Part shown: positions 47,242 to 55,329 of the stretch, piece after piece
Layout: every line of letters begins with the position of its first letter
Numbering within the stretch: position 1 is the stretch's first letter
Assembly (NCBI GenBank): GCA_963681975.1
Contig: OY820613.1
Location: forward strand, 3,286,001-3,350,000
Length of the DNA stretch: 64,000 bases
Source: JANELJ01 sp024511395
Lineage (GTDB): Bacteria > Pseudomonadota > Gammaproteobacteria > GRL18
Direction of reading: 5' to 3'
Translations under genes and position numbers: made by a program
The notes under the pieces: generated by a model
Databases searched by the model: none
What the model was told of the DNA's origin: nothing
Seen by the model: only the letters and a program-made list of their open reading frames with translations

Positions 47242-48450
47242 TTAACTTCTTCTTTTTTTACACCAGTGGGAGGGATTATCAGGCTTGCCATTATGGCGTA
47301 TCTCAAAATACAGGCCGGCCTGTTTTAAACCATTGCTACTACCAACTGTAGCAATAATCTCATTATTCTCAACCCAGTCGCCCACTTCCTTAAGCAGAGC
47401 CTGGTTATGGGCGTACAGACTCATATAACCGTCACCGTGATCAATAATAACAATCAGACCGTAACCGCGCAGCCAGTCAGAATAGGCAATCCGGCCATGA
47501 GAAATGGCATGTACCGGTGTACCTTCCCTAGCACTGATAATATTGCCCTGCCATTTGACTTCACCCACACTGCGCCAGTGATTATAAAGTTTTTTTACCT
47601 TGCCTTTAGCCGGCCAGTAGAGCCTGCCCTGTTGTTTGCTAAAGGGTTTTTCAGTAGGCAGGGCCGGAATATCATCCAGGGCTTTTTTCAGTTTTTTGAT
47701 TAAGCGGGTAAGGTTCTTTTTGTCTCGCAGCAGATCTTTTAACTGTTTGTCTTTAGAGGCAATGTTCTGATCCAGTTTATTCACCAGTTCATTACGCTGT
47801 GCCTGTTTCTGTTCTAGCTGACGCTTTTCATTTTCCAGTTGAATTTGCTGTTCTCGCAGGTTCTGCCGGGTTAGGCTGATGGCCTGTTTATCGGCGCTGA
47901 TACTGCTGAGCAGCTGGTTGACTTCATCTATCTGCCTGCTGCGGGAACGATTAAAATAATCGTAATAAGTCATGATCCGGCTGATGGTGGCTGGGTTCTG
48001 CTGGTTAAGAAGTAATTTAATGTATTCCTGACGGCCAATATTATAACTGGCCTGTAACTGACCGGACAGCAGTTCCTGTTGAACCCTTAATTCCCGGTTG
48101 TGTTTTTCCAGGTGCTGGTTTAGCTGTTTCAGGCTGCTGTTAAGCTGCTGGATTTTCTTTCCGGTGTTAAACAGTTTCCGAGCAGTATCAGCAATGCGTT
48201 GTTCTGCCTGCTGAATTTCCTGTTCCAGGCGGGATTTATGATGCTGCTGCTGTTTTAGGCTGGATTTCAGGCCTTTAATTTGCTGGCGCAGCTGATTTAA
48301 CTGCTGTTGTTTTAGCTGGCCTTTTGAGCTTGAGCTGTTGCTGCTGAATACGCAGGATGGGAATAACAGGGAAAGCAGCATAATCAGCAGTGCGAGGCGA
48401 CTGATTATGGGGTGCATAGCAGGAATCGAATTATTCGACAGGTGTTTCAA
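47242..48450 (-). CDS. envC: Murein hydrolase activator EnvC
   Basis: Periplasmic activator of amidases at division. A signal peptide (LALLIMLLSLLFPSCVFSS) is followed by a long Gln/Leu-rich coiled coil (residues ~45-270) and a C-terminal LytM (M23) domain: GRLYWPAKGKVKKLY, GNIISAREGTPVHAISHGRI, LIVIIDHGDGYMSLYAHN and EIRHNGKPDNPSHW. The zinc-binding His positions of active M23 enzymes look degenerate, as expected for EnvC. The frame opens at a TTG (48450) overlapping gpmI by 20 bp; the ATG at 48417 (MHPIISRLAL) is the more likely start. Confidence 0.93.
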   Translation of the reverse strand: MKHLSNNSIPAMHPIISRLALLIMLLSLLFPSCVFSSNSSSSKGQLKQQQLNQLRQQIKGLKSSLKQQQHHKSRLEQEIQQAEQRIADTARKLFNTGKKIQQLNSSLKQLNQHLEKHNRELRVQQELLSGQLQASYNIGRQEYIKLLLNQQNPATISRIMTYYDYFNRSRSRQIDEVNQLLSSISADKQAISLTRQNLREQQIQLENEKRQLEQKQAQRNELVNKLDQNIASKDKQLKDLLRDKKNLTRLIKKLKKALDDIPALPTEKPFSKQQGRLYWPAKGKVKKLYNHWRSVGEVKWQGNIISAREGTPVHAISHGRIAYSDWLRGYGLIVIIDHGDGYMSLYAHNQALLKEVGDWVENNEIIATVGSSNGLKQAGLYFEIRHNGKPDNPSHWCKKRRS

Positions 48451-50011
48451 TATCTTCCTGCAGAGTCAGCAGTGGCCGGCCATTCATTTCCGACGGGATA
48501 TCCAGACCCATCAGGTACAGCATAGTCGGGGCAATATCGGATAAGGCTCCGGTTTCCGCCATAACCGCATCACGATGACCCACATAAACAAAGGGGACAG
48601 GATTACAGGTATGAGCGGTATGAGCCTGGCCGGTATCTTCATTGAGCATCAGTTCGGCATTACCGTGATCCGCAGTAAGTAATAACTCACCGCCAGCCTC
48701 ATCAGTGGCCTTGCAGATGGCATCAATAAATTTATCCAGTGCTTCAATGGCCTGGATAGTGGCTTCTTCATTACCGGTGTGACCCACCATATCGGGATTG
48801 GCAAAGTTACAGATAATGGCATCGTACTCATTGGATTTAATGGCTTCTACCAGCTTTTCAGTCAGTAGAGGTGCATTCATCTCAGGCTGCAGATCATAGG
48901 TGGCCACGTCCGGTGAATCAATCAGAATACGATCTTCATAGGGGAAGGGTTCTTCCTCGCCACCGTTAAAGAAAAAGGTGACATGGGCGTATTTTTCAGT
49001 TTCTGCAATACGTAGCTGATGTAAACCCAGTTTGGAAATATATTTACCAAAGACATTGTTCAGGCGTTCGGGTGGAAAGGCGACCGGAATATCAAACTTG
49101 GAAGAATACTCAGTCAGGCTGACAAACTGCCCCAGTTTAAAACGGCGATCCCGTTTAAAGGCTTGAAAATCATCTTCAATAAAAGGTCGGGTGATCTGGC
49201 GGGCACGGTCGGAACGATAGTTCATAAAGATCATAATATCGCCGTCTTCAATCCGCACCGGCTTAGTCCCTTTTGGGATAACAGCCGTAGCCTGGACAAA
49301 CTCATCAGATTCACCGTGCTGATAGGCCTCGTCCAGACTTTCCATTGCTGATTTGGCACTGAATTCACCTTTACCATCGGCAATCACATCATAGGTGGAT
49401 TTTATCCGTTCCCAGCGATGATCCCGATCCATGGCATAATAGCGGCCTATAATTGAGGCAAAGCGTCCATGACCCAGTTCATCAAAGACTGATTGCATGG
49501 CTGTGATGGATTCTTTCGCACTGCGTGGAGCCGTATCACGGCCATCCAGAAAAGCGTGGAGGTATAACTTACTGACACCGCGCTCTGCAGCCAGTTTGGC
49601 CATGGCATGAATATGACATTCGTGGCTGTGTACGCCGCCTGGAGACAGCAGCCCCATAATATGGACGGCTTTATCATTTTCCAGCGCCTGATCCACAGCC
49701 TCGGTCAGGGTGCAGTTGGTAAAGAAAGAACCGGTACGTACGGCCCGGCTGACCCGGGTGTACTCCTGGTAAACGACGCGTCCGGAACCGATATTAAGAT
49801 GGCCAACCTCAGAATTACCCATCTGACCGGCAGGCAGCCCGACTTCAGCACCAGAGGCCTTAATCAGGGTATGCGGCCTTTCCTTCCATAATTTGTCCCA
49901 CACCGGTGTTTTGGCTTCAATAATTGCATTATGGCTTGGATTATCAGAATAACCCCAGCCATCAAGAATAACCAGTGTTAAAGGTTTTGGGGGTGTTGAT
50001 GATTTTGACAT
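48431..50011 (-). CDS. gpmI: 2,3-bisphosphoglycerate-independent phosphoglycerate mutase
   Basis: Interconverts 3- and 2-phosphoglycerate. N-terminal VILDGWGYSDNPSHNAI, the Ser nucleophile in MGNSEVGHLNIGSGR, HIMGLLSPGGVHSHE, the metal sites FANPDMVGHTG and LLTADHGNAELM. 526 residues, slightly longer than the usual ~512. The gene is first in the minus-strand run with envC, ctpA and the deacetylase. Confidence 0.97.
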   Translation of the reverse strand: MSKSSTPPKPLTLVILDGWGYSDNPSHNAIIEAKTPVWDKLWKERPHTLIKASGAEVGLPAGQMGNSEVGHLNIGSGRVVYQEYTRVSRAVRTGSFFTNCTLTEAVDQALENDKAVHIMGLLSPGGVHSHECHIHAMAKLAAERGVSKLYLHAFLDGRDTAPRSAKESITAMQSVFDELGHGRFASIIGRYYAMDRDHRWERIKSTYDVIADGKGEFSAKSAMESLDEAYQHGESDEFVQATAVIPKGTKPVRIEDGDIMIFMNYRSDRARQITRPFIEDDFQAFKRDRRFKLGQFVSLTEYSSKFDIPVAFPPERLNNVFGKYISKLGLHQLRIAETEKYAHVTFFFNGGEEEPFPYEDRILIDSPDVATYDLQPEMNAPLLTEKLVEAIKSNEYDAIICNFANPDMVGHTGNEEATIQAIEALDKFIDAICKATDEAGGELLLTADHGNAELMLNEDTGQAHTAHTCNPVPFVYVGHRDAVMAETGALSDIAPTMLYLMGLDIPSEMNGRPLLTLQEDIETPVE

Positions 50012-50525
50012 AATTTGTTCTGGATTAATCCGGTTTGGACGTTTGCAGGCAACCTGGCGGCTTTTTCAAGCTTGCAAATGACGCGTAAAAATTAGCTCGA
50101 TATGAGGTTCTGCTCAAGACTCATGTTTACGAGTCTATATGGGGTTAAAGCACTGTTTTATCAAGCCTGATACTGAAAAACCACTATTATACCAAAAGAT
50201 TTGTGACAAACACTTTATCCAGTCATTTTTTTATTCAAAACAGGGTAAAGCAGTGATACAAATGGCCTTAATAAGCTAAATTGTGTTTTTTTAGAGCAGA
50301 AAAAGTAAAATACGGTCAAAATTTTCAAAAAAAACAAATTAAATGATTTTTTTGAAAAAAAACATACTCATTACCCCAAATATTATTGTATACTGTTATT
50401 GTTATATTGGCGAATAATCTAGGCTGAATATACTAAGTATTAAGAAAGAGTGTAAAGATGGATATGCGTATAAACTTGGATAAATAAATATAAGTGATAA
50501 ATAGGTGATAAATAGGTGATAAATA
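50012..50525. promoter_or_regulatory. Divergent AT-rich control region between gpmI and the ArsR gene
   Basis: A 514-bp gap without a convincing gene. It is AT-rich with long A runs near 50320-50360. TTATTGTATACTG (50384-50396) contains a TATACT box. An 11-base inverted repeat ATACTAAGTAT lies at 50430-50440, a candidate operator. Directly before the ArsR start, GTGATAAATAG is repeated in tandem (50494-50504, 50505-50515, and 50516-50525 incomplete); each junction makes an AGGTG ribosome-binding site, the last one 7 bases from the ATG. Confidence 0.5.
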
Positions 50526-50876
50526 ATGGGTGACCAATTTAACCTGAGCGAGACGGACTGTTGTGATATGAATATGGATTTAATGTCACATGATGAAGAT
50601 ATTGATCGTGCTTCACGGTCGTTAAAAGCGATGTCTCATCCCCTGCGATTAAAAATCTTATGTACCCTGGGCGATGCAGAAATCAGTGTTCAGGATATTG
50701 TTGAAAAGGTAGGCACTTCACAAAGTAATATCTCACAGCATTTGGCCATTCTCCGGGACAAGGGCATTCTTGCTTCCCGTAAAGATGCAAATCGAGTGTA
50801 TTATCGAGTGGGCGATGCCAGAACCTTGCGTTTAATCGGCATGATGAGAGATGTATTCTGTACTTTGGGCAGTTAG
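50526..50876 (+). CDS. ArsR-family regulator with SqrR/BigR-like cysteine pair
   Basis: 116-residue winged-helix repressor: ASRSLKAMSHPLRLKILCTL (residues 29-48), recognition helix TSQSNISQHLAILRDKG, wing RKDANRVYYRVGD. Cys46 (KILC) and Cys112 (DVFC) are 66 residues apart, the same spacing as Cys41/Cys107 of SqrR and Cys42/Cys108 of BigR, which form a persulfide-sensing link. Extra Cys12-Cys13 lie in the N-terminal arm. No arsenic-type CxC(D) motif in the DNA-binding helix is seen. A rhodanese gene follows, in line with sulfur-related control. The link is inference. Confidence 0.85.
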   Translation: MGDQFNLSETDCCDMNMDLMSHDEDIDRASRSLKAMSHPLRLKILCTLGDAEISVQDIVEKVGTSQSNISQHLAILRDKGILASRKDANRVYYRVGDARTLRLIGMMRDVFCTLGS

Positions 50877-50917
50877 CTGCTGTTGTAAACTCCTGTAATA
50901 AAGTACACATCAGTAAT

Positions 50918-50953
50918 TAAATCTGCAGCAGTATTCAGTCTGCTGCAGATTTA
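50918..50953. repeat. Perfect 14-bp hairpin after the ArsR gene
   Basis: TAAATCTGCAGCAG / CTGCTGCAGATTTA with an 8-base loop. It lacks a T-tract and lies 41 bp after the ArsR stop, just before a true terminator; it could be a stabilising or attenuating stem. Confidence 0.75.
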
Positions 50954-50962
50954 ATTATGACT

Positions 50963-51000
50963 AAAAAACCAATCAGAGGTAATTTCTGTTTGGTTTTTTT
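50963..51000 (+). terminator. Rho-independent terminator after the ArsR gene
   Basis: AAAAAACCAA and TTGGTTTTTT pair, with an inner CAGA/TCTG stem, followed by a run of eight Ts. It separates the regulator from the rhodanese gene. Confidence 0.88.
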
Positions 51001-51071
51001 TGCTTTTACCGGCACAATATACGCCTTCTGGCACATACAGCATTAATTTTTGAGGTTGTGGTTTTAAATAC

Positions 51072-51488
51072 ATGGAACATTTGAACGAATTTGTCACAAC
51101 GAATTGGGTGATGATCCTGATGTGGTTCTTCCTGCTGGGAATGATCATCAATTCATTTATCAAATCTTCTTACGATATCAGCGCTTTGCAGGCGGTACAG
51201 CTATTAAGCCATGAACCCGGCACCGTCATTGTGGATGTTCGTGAAGACAAGGAATACCAGTCCGGCCATATACCTGATTCCATTCATATTCCGCTCAGTG
51301 CCCTGAAAGGCCGGGTGGACGAATTAAACAAGTACAAAGATAAACATATTATTCTTAGTTGCCGTTCCGGGAGCCGTTCGGGTCGTGCCTGCAGCATTCT
51401 GAAAAAACACGGTTTTGAAAACGTCCATAACCTGAGTGGCGGTGTAATGGCCTGGGAAAAAGAAAATTTACCAATGAAAAAAGCTTAA
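51072..51488 (+). CDS. Membrane-anchored rhodanese-like sulfurtransferase
   Basis: 138 residues. One N-terminal membrane helix (WVMILMWFFLLGMIINSFI) anchors a single rhodanese domain: GTVIVDVREDKEYQSGHIPD, IHIPLSALKGRVDEL, and the active loop LSCRSGSRSGRACSIL with the catalytic Cys. It resembles YibN, which lies next to grxC and secB in E. coli, and the same order is seen here. Its frame and motifs are intact. Confidence 0.93.
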   Translation: MEHLNEFVTTNWVMILMWFFLLGMIINSFIKSSYDISALQAVQLLSHEPGTVIVDVREDKEYQSGHIPDSIHIPLSALKGRVDELNKYKDKHIILSCRSGSRSGRACSILKKHGFENVHNLSGGVMAWEKENLPMKKA

Positions 51489-51548
51489 AAAAGTGTTGAT
51501 GAGTAACATTAATTCAGATTTTTCACACGCTTGAGAAAAGGTTAAGCC

Positions 51549-51830
51549 ATGTCCAAACAACAAGCAGAAATTACTATTTATCTGACTCAATACTGTCCTT
51601 ATTGTGTTCGGGCCAGAGGCCTGCTCAATGCTAAGGAAGTCAGCTATAACGAAATTGATGTCGGTGCGCAGCCTGAATTACGTGAAGAAATGATCCAGAA
51701 AAGCAACGGAGTCACATCCGTACCGCAGATCTTTATCGGCGGTACCCATGTCGGCGGTTGTGATGACATATTTGCTCTAGAGTCTGCCGGCAAACTGGAT
51801 GCGCTGCTTTTTCCGGATATAGTCATATAA
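51549..51830 (+). CDS. grxC: Glutaredoxin 3
   Basis: 93 residues with the dithiol active site YCPYCVRARGLLNAK and the glutathione-binding region TSVPQIFIGGTHVGGCDDIF. Glutathione-dependent thiol reduction in the cytoplasm. Slightly longer than E. coli GrxC (83). AAAAGG precedes the ATG. Confidence 0.95.
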   Translation: MSKQQAEITIYLTQYCPYCVRARGLLNAKEVSYNEIDVGAQPELREEMIQKSNGVTSVPQIFIGGTHVGGCDDIFALESAGKLDALLFPDIVI

Positions 51831-51911
51831 AACTTTAAAACTGGATAAACGCTCCCATTTATAAGTAATAAACATTATTTTTAAATACTATATATAAATG
51901 GAGAAAAGCGC

Positions 51912-52346
51912 ATGACAGATAGCGTACATATCGTTTGTCCTCATTGTGATGCGGTCAACCGTATTCCTGTTGCCAAACTGGCGGCCGGGGCAAAATGCGG
52001 CAAGTGTCATCAGATATTATTACCCGGTAAACCGGTAGAACTGAACACAGCCCGCTTTAACAAACATATTCAGAAAAATGATTTACCGGTACTGGTGGAT
52101 TTCTGGGCACCTTGGTGCGGCCCCTGTAAAATGATGGCACCGGTGTTTGAACAGACCGCCAGCTATTTTAAGCATAAACTGGAACTGGTTAAGGTCAATA
52201 CAGAGCAGGAACAGGCTCTGGCGGCTCAATACGGTATTCGGAGTATTCCAACTATTGCCCTGTTTCATCATGGTCGGGAAATTGCCCGCCAAGCGGGAGC
52301 ACTGGATCAAAACAGCTTGATCCAGTGGGTACAGAGTCACTTATAA
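51912..52346 (+). CDS. trxC: Thioredoxin 2 (zinc-type)
   Basis: 144 residues. The N-terminal extension has two CxxC pairs, HIVCPHCDAVNRIP and AAGAKCGKCHQILLPG, that bind zinc in TrxC. The thioredoxin domain follows with LVDFWAPWCGPCKMMAPVFE and the cis-Pro strand IRSIPTIALFHHG. GGAGA precedes the ATG. Placed between grxC and secB, which is not the E. coli position. Confidence 0.95.
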   Translation: MTDSVHIVCPHCDAVNRIPVAKLAAGAKCGKCHQILLPGKPVELNTARFNKHIQKNDLPVLVDFWAPWCGPCKMMAPVFEQTASYFKHKLELVKVNTEQEQALAAQYGIRSIPTIALFHHGREIARQAGALDQNSLIQWVQSHL

Positions 52347-52387
52347 ACAGTTACTTAAAATTAAACCCAATGGCCGTCAAAATCATT

Positions 52388-52471
52388 AACACTTAACACT
52401 TAACACTTAACACTTAACACTTAACACTTAACACTTAACACTTAACACTTAACACTTAACACTTAACACTT
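52388..52471. repeat. Heptanucleotide tandem repeat, 12 x AACACTT
   Basis: Twelve perfect copies of AACACTT (84 bp) in the trxC-secB gap, ending 21 bp before the secB ATG and 5 bases before its AGGGAAG ribosome-binding site. The perfection suggests recent expansion by slippage. Copy number may vary between cells. Confidence 0.98.
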
Positions 52472-52492
52472 ATATTAGGGAAGTCACAATTA

Positions 52493-52993
52493 ATGGCAAA
52501 CGAACAAGTAAATTCAAATGGTGAAGATCAGGCTCAACAGCAGTTTGTAATTCAGAAAATCTTCTGTAAAGATATTTCTTTTGAAACACCAAACTCACCG
52601 AAGATATTTACCGAAAAGTGGGAAACGGAACTGAAAGTCGATTTACATACTGCCGTCAATCCACTGGCCGATAATGTCTTTGAAGTGGTTTTAACCGTCA
52701 CTGCGACCGTTAAAACCGAAGACAAAACTGCGTTTCTGGCAGAAGTACAACAGGCCGGTATTTTTAATGTCTCCGGTTTTGAAAAAGAGCAGATGGATCA
52801 TATGCTGGGCAGTTATTGTCCGAACCTGCTGTTCCCCTATGTTCGTGAAGTAATTTCCGAGCTGGTTAATAAAGGCGGCTTCCCGCAGCTTATTCTGCAG
52901 CCGGTTAATTTTGATGCGGTCTATGCCCAGCATTTGCAGCAGCGTCAGGCACAGGAAAATTCTGATGAGACTGGTTCTGATGCCGTTCATTAA
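52493..52993 (+). CDS. secB: Protein-export chaperone SecB
   Basis: Cytoplasmic tetrameric chaperone that holds preproteins for SecA. 166 residues: FVIQKIFCKDISFETPNSPK, EVVLTVTATVKTEDKTAFLA, QAGIFNVSGF and the signature CPNLLFPYVREVISELVNKG GF region, then LQPVNFDAVYAQ. Length is normal. The gene is followed by gpsA, the same order as in E. coli. Confidence 0.97.
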   Translation: MANEQVNSNGEDQAQQQFVIQKIFCKDISFETPNSPKIFTEKWETELKVDLHTAVNPLADNVFEVVLTVTATVKTEDKTAFLAEVQQAGIFNVSGFEKEQMDHMLGSYCPNLLFPYVREVISELVNKGGFPQLILQPVNFDAVYAQHLQQRQAQENSDETGSDAVH

Positions 52994-53019
52994 TTCAGTG
53001 ATGGCATAGAGACAATAGC

Positions 53020-54021
53020 GTGACCACAAACAATACCATCAGTATTATTGGTGCCGGTTCATGGGGAACCGCACTGGCGATCCTGCTGGCAAAAAACGGT
53101 CATAAAGTTCTTCTCTGGGGCAGAAATAAACAGAAAATGCTGGCCATGCAGGAGGCGGGTGAAAACCCGTTTTTTCTGCCTGGTATTGCTTTTCCTTCAG
53201 GCCTGCAGGTGACCAGCGATCTGCAGCAGGCCGTCACTCAGAGCCATGATCTGCTGCTGGTCATTCCCAGCTATGCCTTTCGTGATACCCTGAACAAAAT
53301 TCAGACCATTAAACCTGATATTCAGAATATCTCCTGGGCCACCAAGGGGCTGGAAGCAGAAACCAGCCAGTTACTGCATCAGGTGGTCGCAGAAGTGCTG
53401 GGTAATATACCCAATCAGGCCGTTATCTCAGGGCCGACTTTTGCAAAAGAGGCGGCCATAGGCCTGCCGACTGCCGTTACCATAGCGGCCAATAATCCCG
53501 ACTATTCACAACACCTTGCCGCCTTGCTCTGCAATGAAACCTTTCGACCGTATTTAAGTGATGATATAACCGGACTGGAAGTGGGAGGTGCGGTCAAAAA
53601 CGTTATGGCTATTGCGGCCGGTATTGCTGATGGTCTGGGTTTTGGAGCCAACACACGATCTGCTCTAATCACCCGGGCATTAAATGAAATAGGCCGTCTG
53701 TCAGACAGACTGGGCGGCCAGCAAAAAACCCTGATGGGGCTTTCCGGTCTGGGGGATTTACTACTTACCTGTACCGATGATCAGTCCAGAAACCGGTGCA
53801 TGGGGCTGGCTATTGGTAAAGGTCAGAGCATAGAGCAGGCCCAGGAAGAAATACAGCAGGTGGTTGAAGGCGTACAGACTGCCAGACTGGTTTATGCCCT
53901 GGCTAATCAGCTTGAAGTGGAAATGCCGATTGTCGAACAGGTTTACAAGGTACTTTATGAGAACTTGTCGCCCAGAGAGGCCGTGCATAATTTATTGAGC
54001 AGAGATTACAAAGCTGAATAG
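53020..54021 (+). CDS. gpsA: NAD(P)H-dependent glycerol-3-phosphate dehydrogenase
   Basis: Makes sn-glycerol-3-phosphate for phospholipids. GTG start at 53020. N-terminal SIIGAGSWGTALAILLAKNG, NAD site VISGPTFAKEAAIGLPT, catalytic Lys in VGGAVKNVMAIAAGIADGLG and substrate block NTRSALITRALNEIGRL. 333 residues. It ends TAG 10 bp before murI. Confidence 0.97.
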   Translation: MTTNNTISIIGAGSWGTALAILLAKNGHKVLLWGRNKQKMLAMQEAGENPFFLPGIAFPSGLQVTSDLQQAVTQSHDLLLVIPSYAFRDTLNKIQTIKPDIQNISWATKGLEAETSQLLHQVVAEVLGNIPNQAVISGPTFAKEAAIGLPTAVTIAANNPDYSQHLAALLCNETFRPYLSDDITGLEVGGAVKNVMAIAAGIADGLGFGANTRSALITRALNEIGRLSDRLGGQQKTLMGLSGLGDLLLTCTDDQSRNRCMGLAIGKGQSIEQAQEEIQQVVEGVQTARLVYALANQLEVEMPIVEQVYKVLYENLSPREAVHNLLSRDYKAE

Positions 54022-54031
54022 ACCGGTCCCT

Positions 54032-54814
54032 ATGAACCACAATCCCATAGGTATTTTTGATTCCGGCCTAGGCGGGCTGTCCGTCTTACAGCAGGTCTGC
54101 AAACTACTCCCCGATGAAACCATTCTCTATGTGGCTGACAGTGCCCATGCCCCCTATGGCTGTAAAGACGAAAGCTTTGTTGAGCAGCGCTCCCGGATCA
54201 TTACCGAAAAACTGCTTGAACAGGGAGCCGGGGTTATCGTTATTGCCTGTAATACCGCCACCGCATCCATTATTGATCAGTTCCGTCAGGATTATGGTAT
54301 CCCCTTTGTTGGTGTGGAGCCAGGTATAAAACCGGCAGTCCAGCTTACTCAAAATGCCAGAGTAGGGGTGCTGGCCACTACCGCCACGATTGCCAGTGAA
54401 CGTTATCAGCAGCTTATACAACGTTATGCTCAGTCCATTAAGCTTTATAGTCAGGCCTGTCCGGGACTGGCCGATAAAGTGGAACAGGGTGCGGTAGCCG
54501 CAGCGGATACCCGAGCTTTACTGAACAAATATCTGCAGCCTCTACTGCAGCAGGATATTGATACCTTGGTGCTGGGCTGTACCCATTACTCTTTTTTAAG
54601 TGATACTATCAGAGAAATGGTGAATGCCGATATCACTCTGGTGGATACCAGCCGTGCGGTAGCGGATCAGCTCAGCAGAATTATCGGGCAGGATGAGAAT
54701 AAAACAATAAGCCGCTCCCCGGCAGTCCATTACTTTACCACGGGTTCAGTAGCGGCTACCCGGCAGGCCATTAAAACTCTGCTGGAGCTTGATATTCATG
54801 TTGAGCCTTTTTAA
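54032..54814 (+). CDS. murI: Glutamate racemase
   Basis: Supplies D-glutamate for peptidoglycan. IGIFDSGLGGLSVLQQV (residues 5-21), catalytic Cys in VIACNTATASII and second Cys in LVLGCTHYSFLSDTI. 260 residues, normal length. It seems part of one transcription unit with gpsA (10 bp) and trmL (22 bp). Confidence 0.96.
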   Translation: MNHNPIGIFDSGLGGLSVLQQVCKLLPDETILYVADSAHAPYGCKDESFVEQRSRIITEKLLEQGAGVIVIACNTATASIIDQFRQDYGIPFVGVEPGIKPAVQLTQNARVGVLATTATIASERYQQLIQRYAQSIKLYSQACPGLADKVEQGAVAAADTRALLNKYLQPLLQQDIDTLVLGCTHYSFLSDTIREMVNADITLVDTSRAVADQLSRIIGQDENKTISRSPAVHYFTTGSVAATRQAIKTLLELDIHVEPF

Positions 54815-54836
54815 GTCCATAAGCAGGAAATAACTG

Positions 54837-55301
54837 ATGTTCCATATTGCCTTATTTGAACCCAGAATTGCCCCCAATACCGGCAATATCATCCGTTTAA
54901 GTGCCAATAACGGCTGTGCATTACATCTGATTGAACCGCTGGGCTTTGATTTTGAGGAAAAGAAACTTCGTCGTGCCGGTCTGGATTATCATGATCTGGC
55001 CCATGTTACCCGCTATCCGGATTATAAACACTTTGCCGAGGCCATGCAGGGACGACGTATTTTTGCCTGTACCACTAAAGGCACCCGTGATTATGTCCAG
55101 GTTAGCTATCAGGAGGGTGACGTACTCTTATTTGGTTCTGAAACTCACGGTCTGTCCGATCCGGTTATGCAGAGCATTGATCTGGAAAACCGCATTCGTA
55201 TTCCCATGAAATCAGATAACAGAAGTCTGAATCTGTCTAACGCCGTAGCTATTATCAGTTACGAAGCATGGCGGCAGACGGGATTTAAAGGCGGAGAATA
55301 A
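54837..55301 (+). CDS. trmL: tRNA (cytidine(34)-2'-O)-methyltransferase
   Basis: SPOUT-class methyltransferase that modifies the wobble base of tRNA-Leu. MFHIALFEPRIAPNTGNIIR, the LIEPLGFDFEEKKLRRAGLD block, LLFGSETHGLSD and the C-terminal knot IPMKSDNRSLNLSNAVAII are family hallmarks. 154 residues. Confidence 0.96.
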   Translation: MFHIALFEPRIAPNTGNIIRLSANNGCALHLIEPLGFDFEEKKLRRAGLDYHDLAHVTRYPDYKHFAEAMQGRRIFACTTKGTRDYVQVSYQEGDVLLFGSETHGLSDPVMQSIDLENRIRIPMKSDNRSLNLSNAVAIISYEAWRQTGFKGGE

Positions 55302-55329
55302 AAGCCTGAGCAAAATCTCAGCTTTGTTT
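55302..55329. terminator. Possible shared terminator between trmL and the EamA gene
   Basis: AAGCCTGAG and CTCAGCTT form a stem with one bulged C and a 6-base AT-rich loop, followed by TGTTTT. It lies between two convergent genes and overlaps the last codons of the minus-strand gene. Confidence 0.5.

Noticed and set aside
50918..50953. Operator or riboswitch after the ArsR gene
   Set aside because: A plain perfect palindrome lying downstream of the gene and before a terminator; nothing supports ligand or protein binding.
52388..52471. CRISPR array
   Set aside because: The repeats are 7-bp units in direct tandem with no spacers; no cas genes are nearby. It is a simple tandem repeat.
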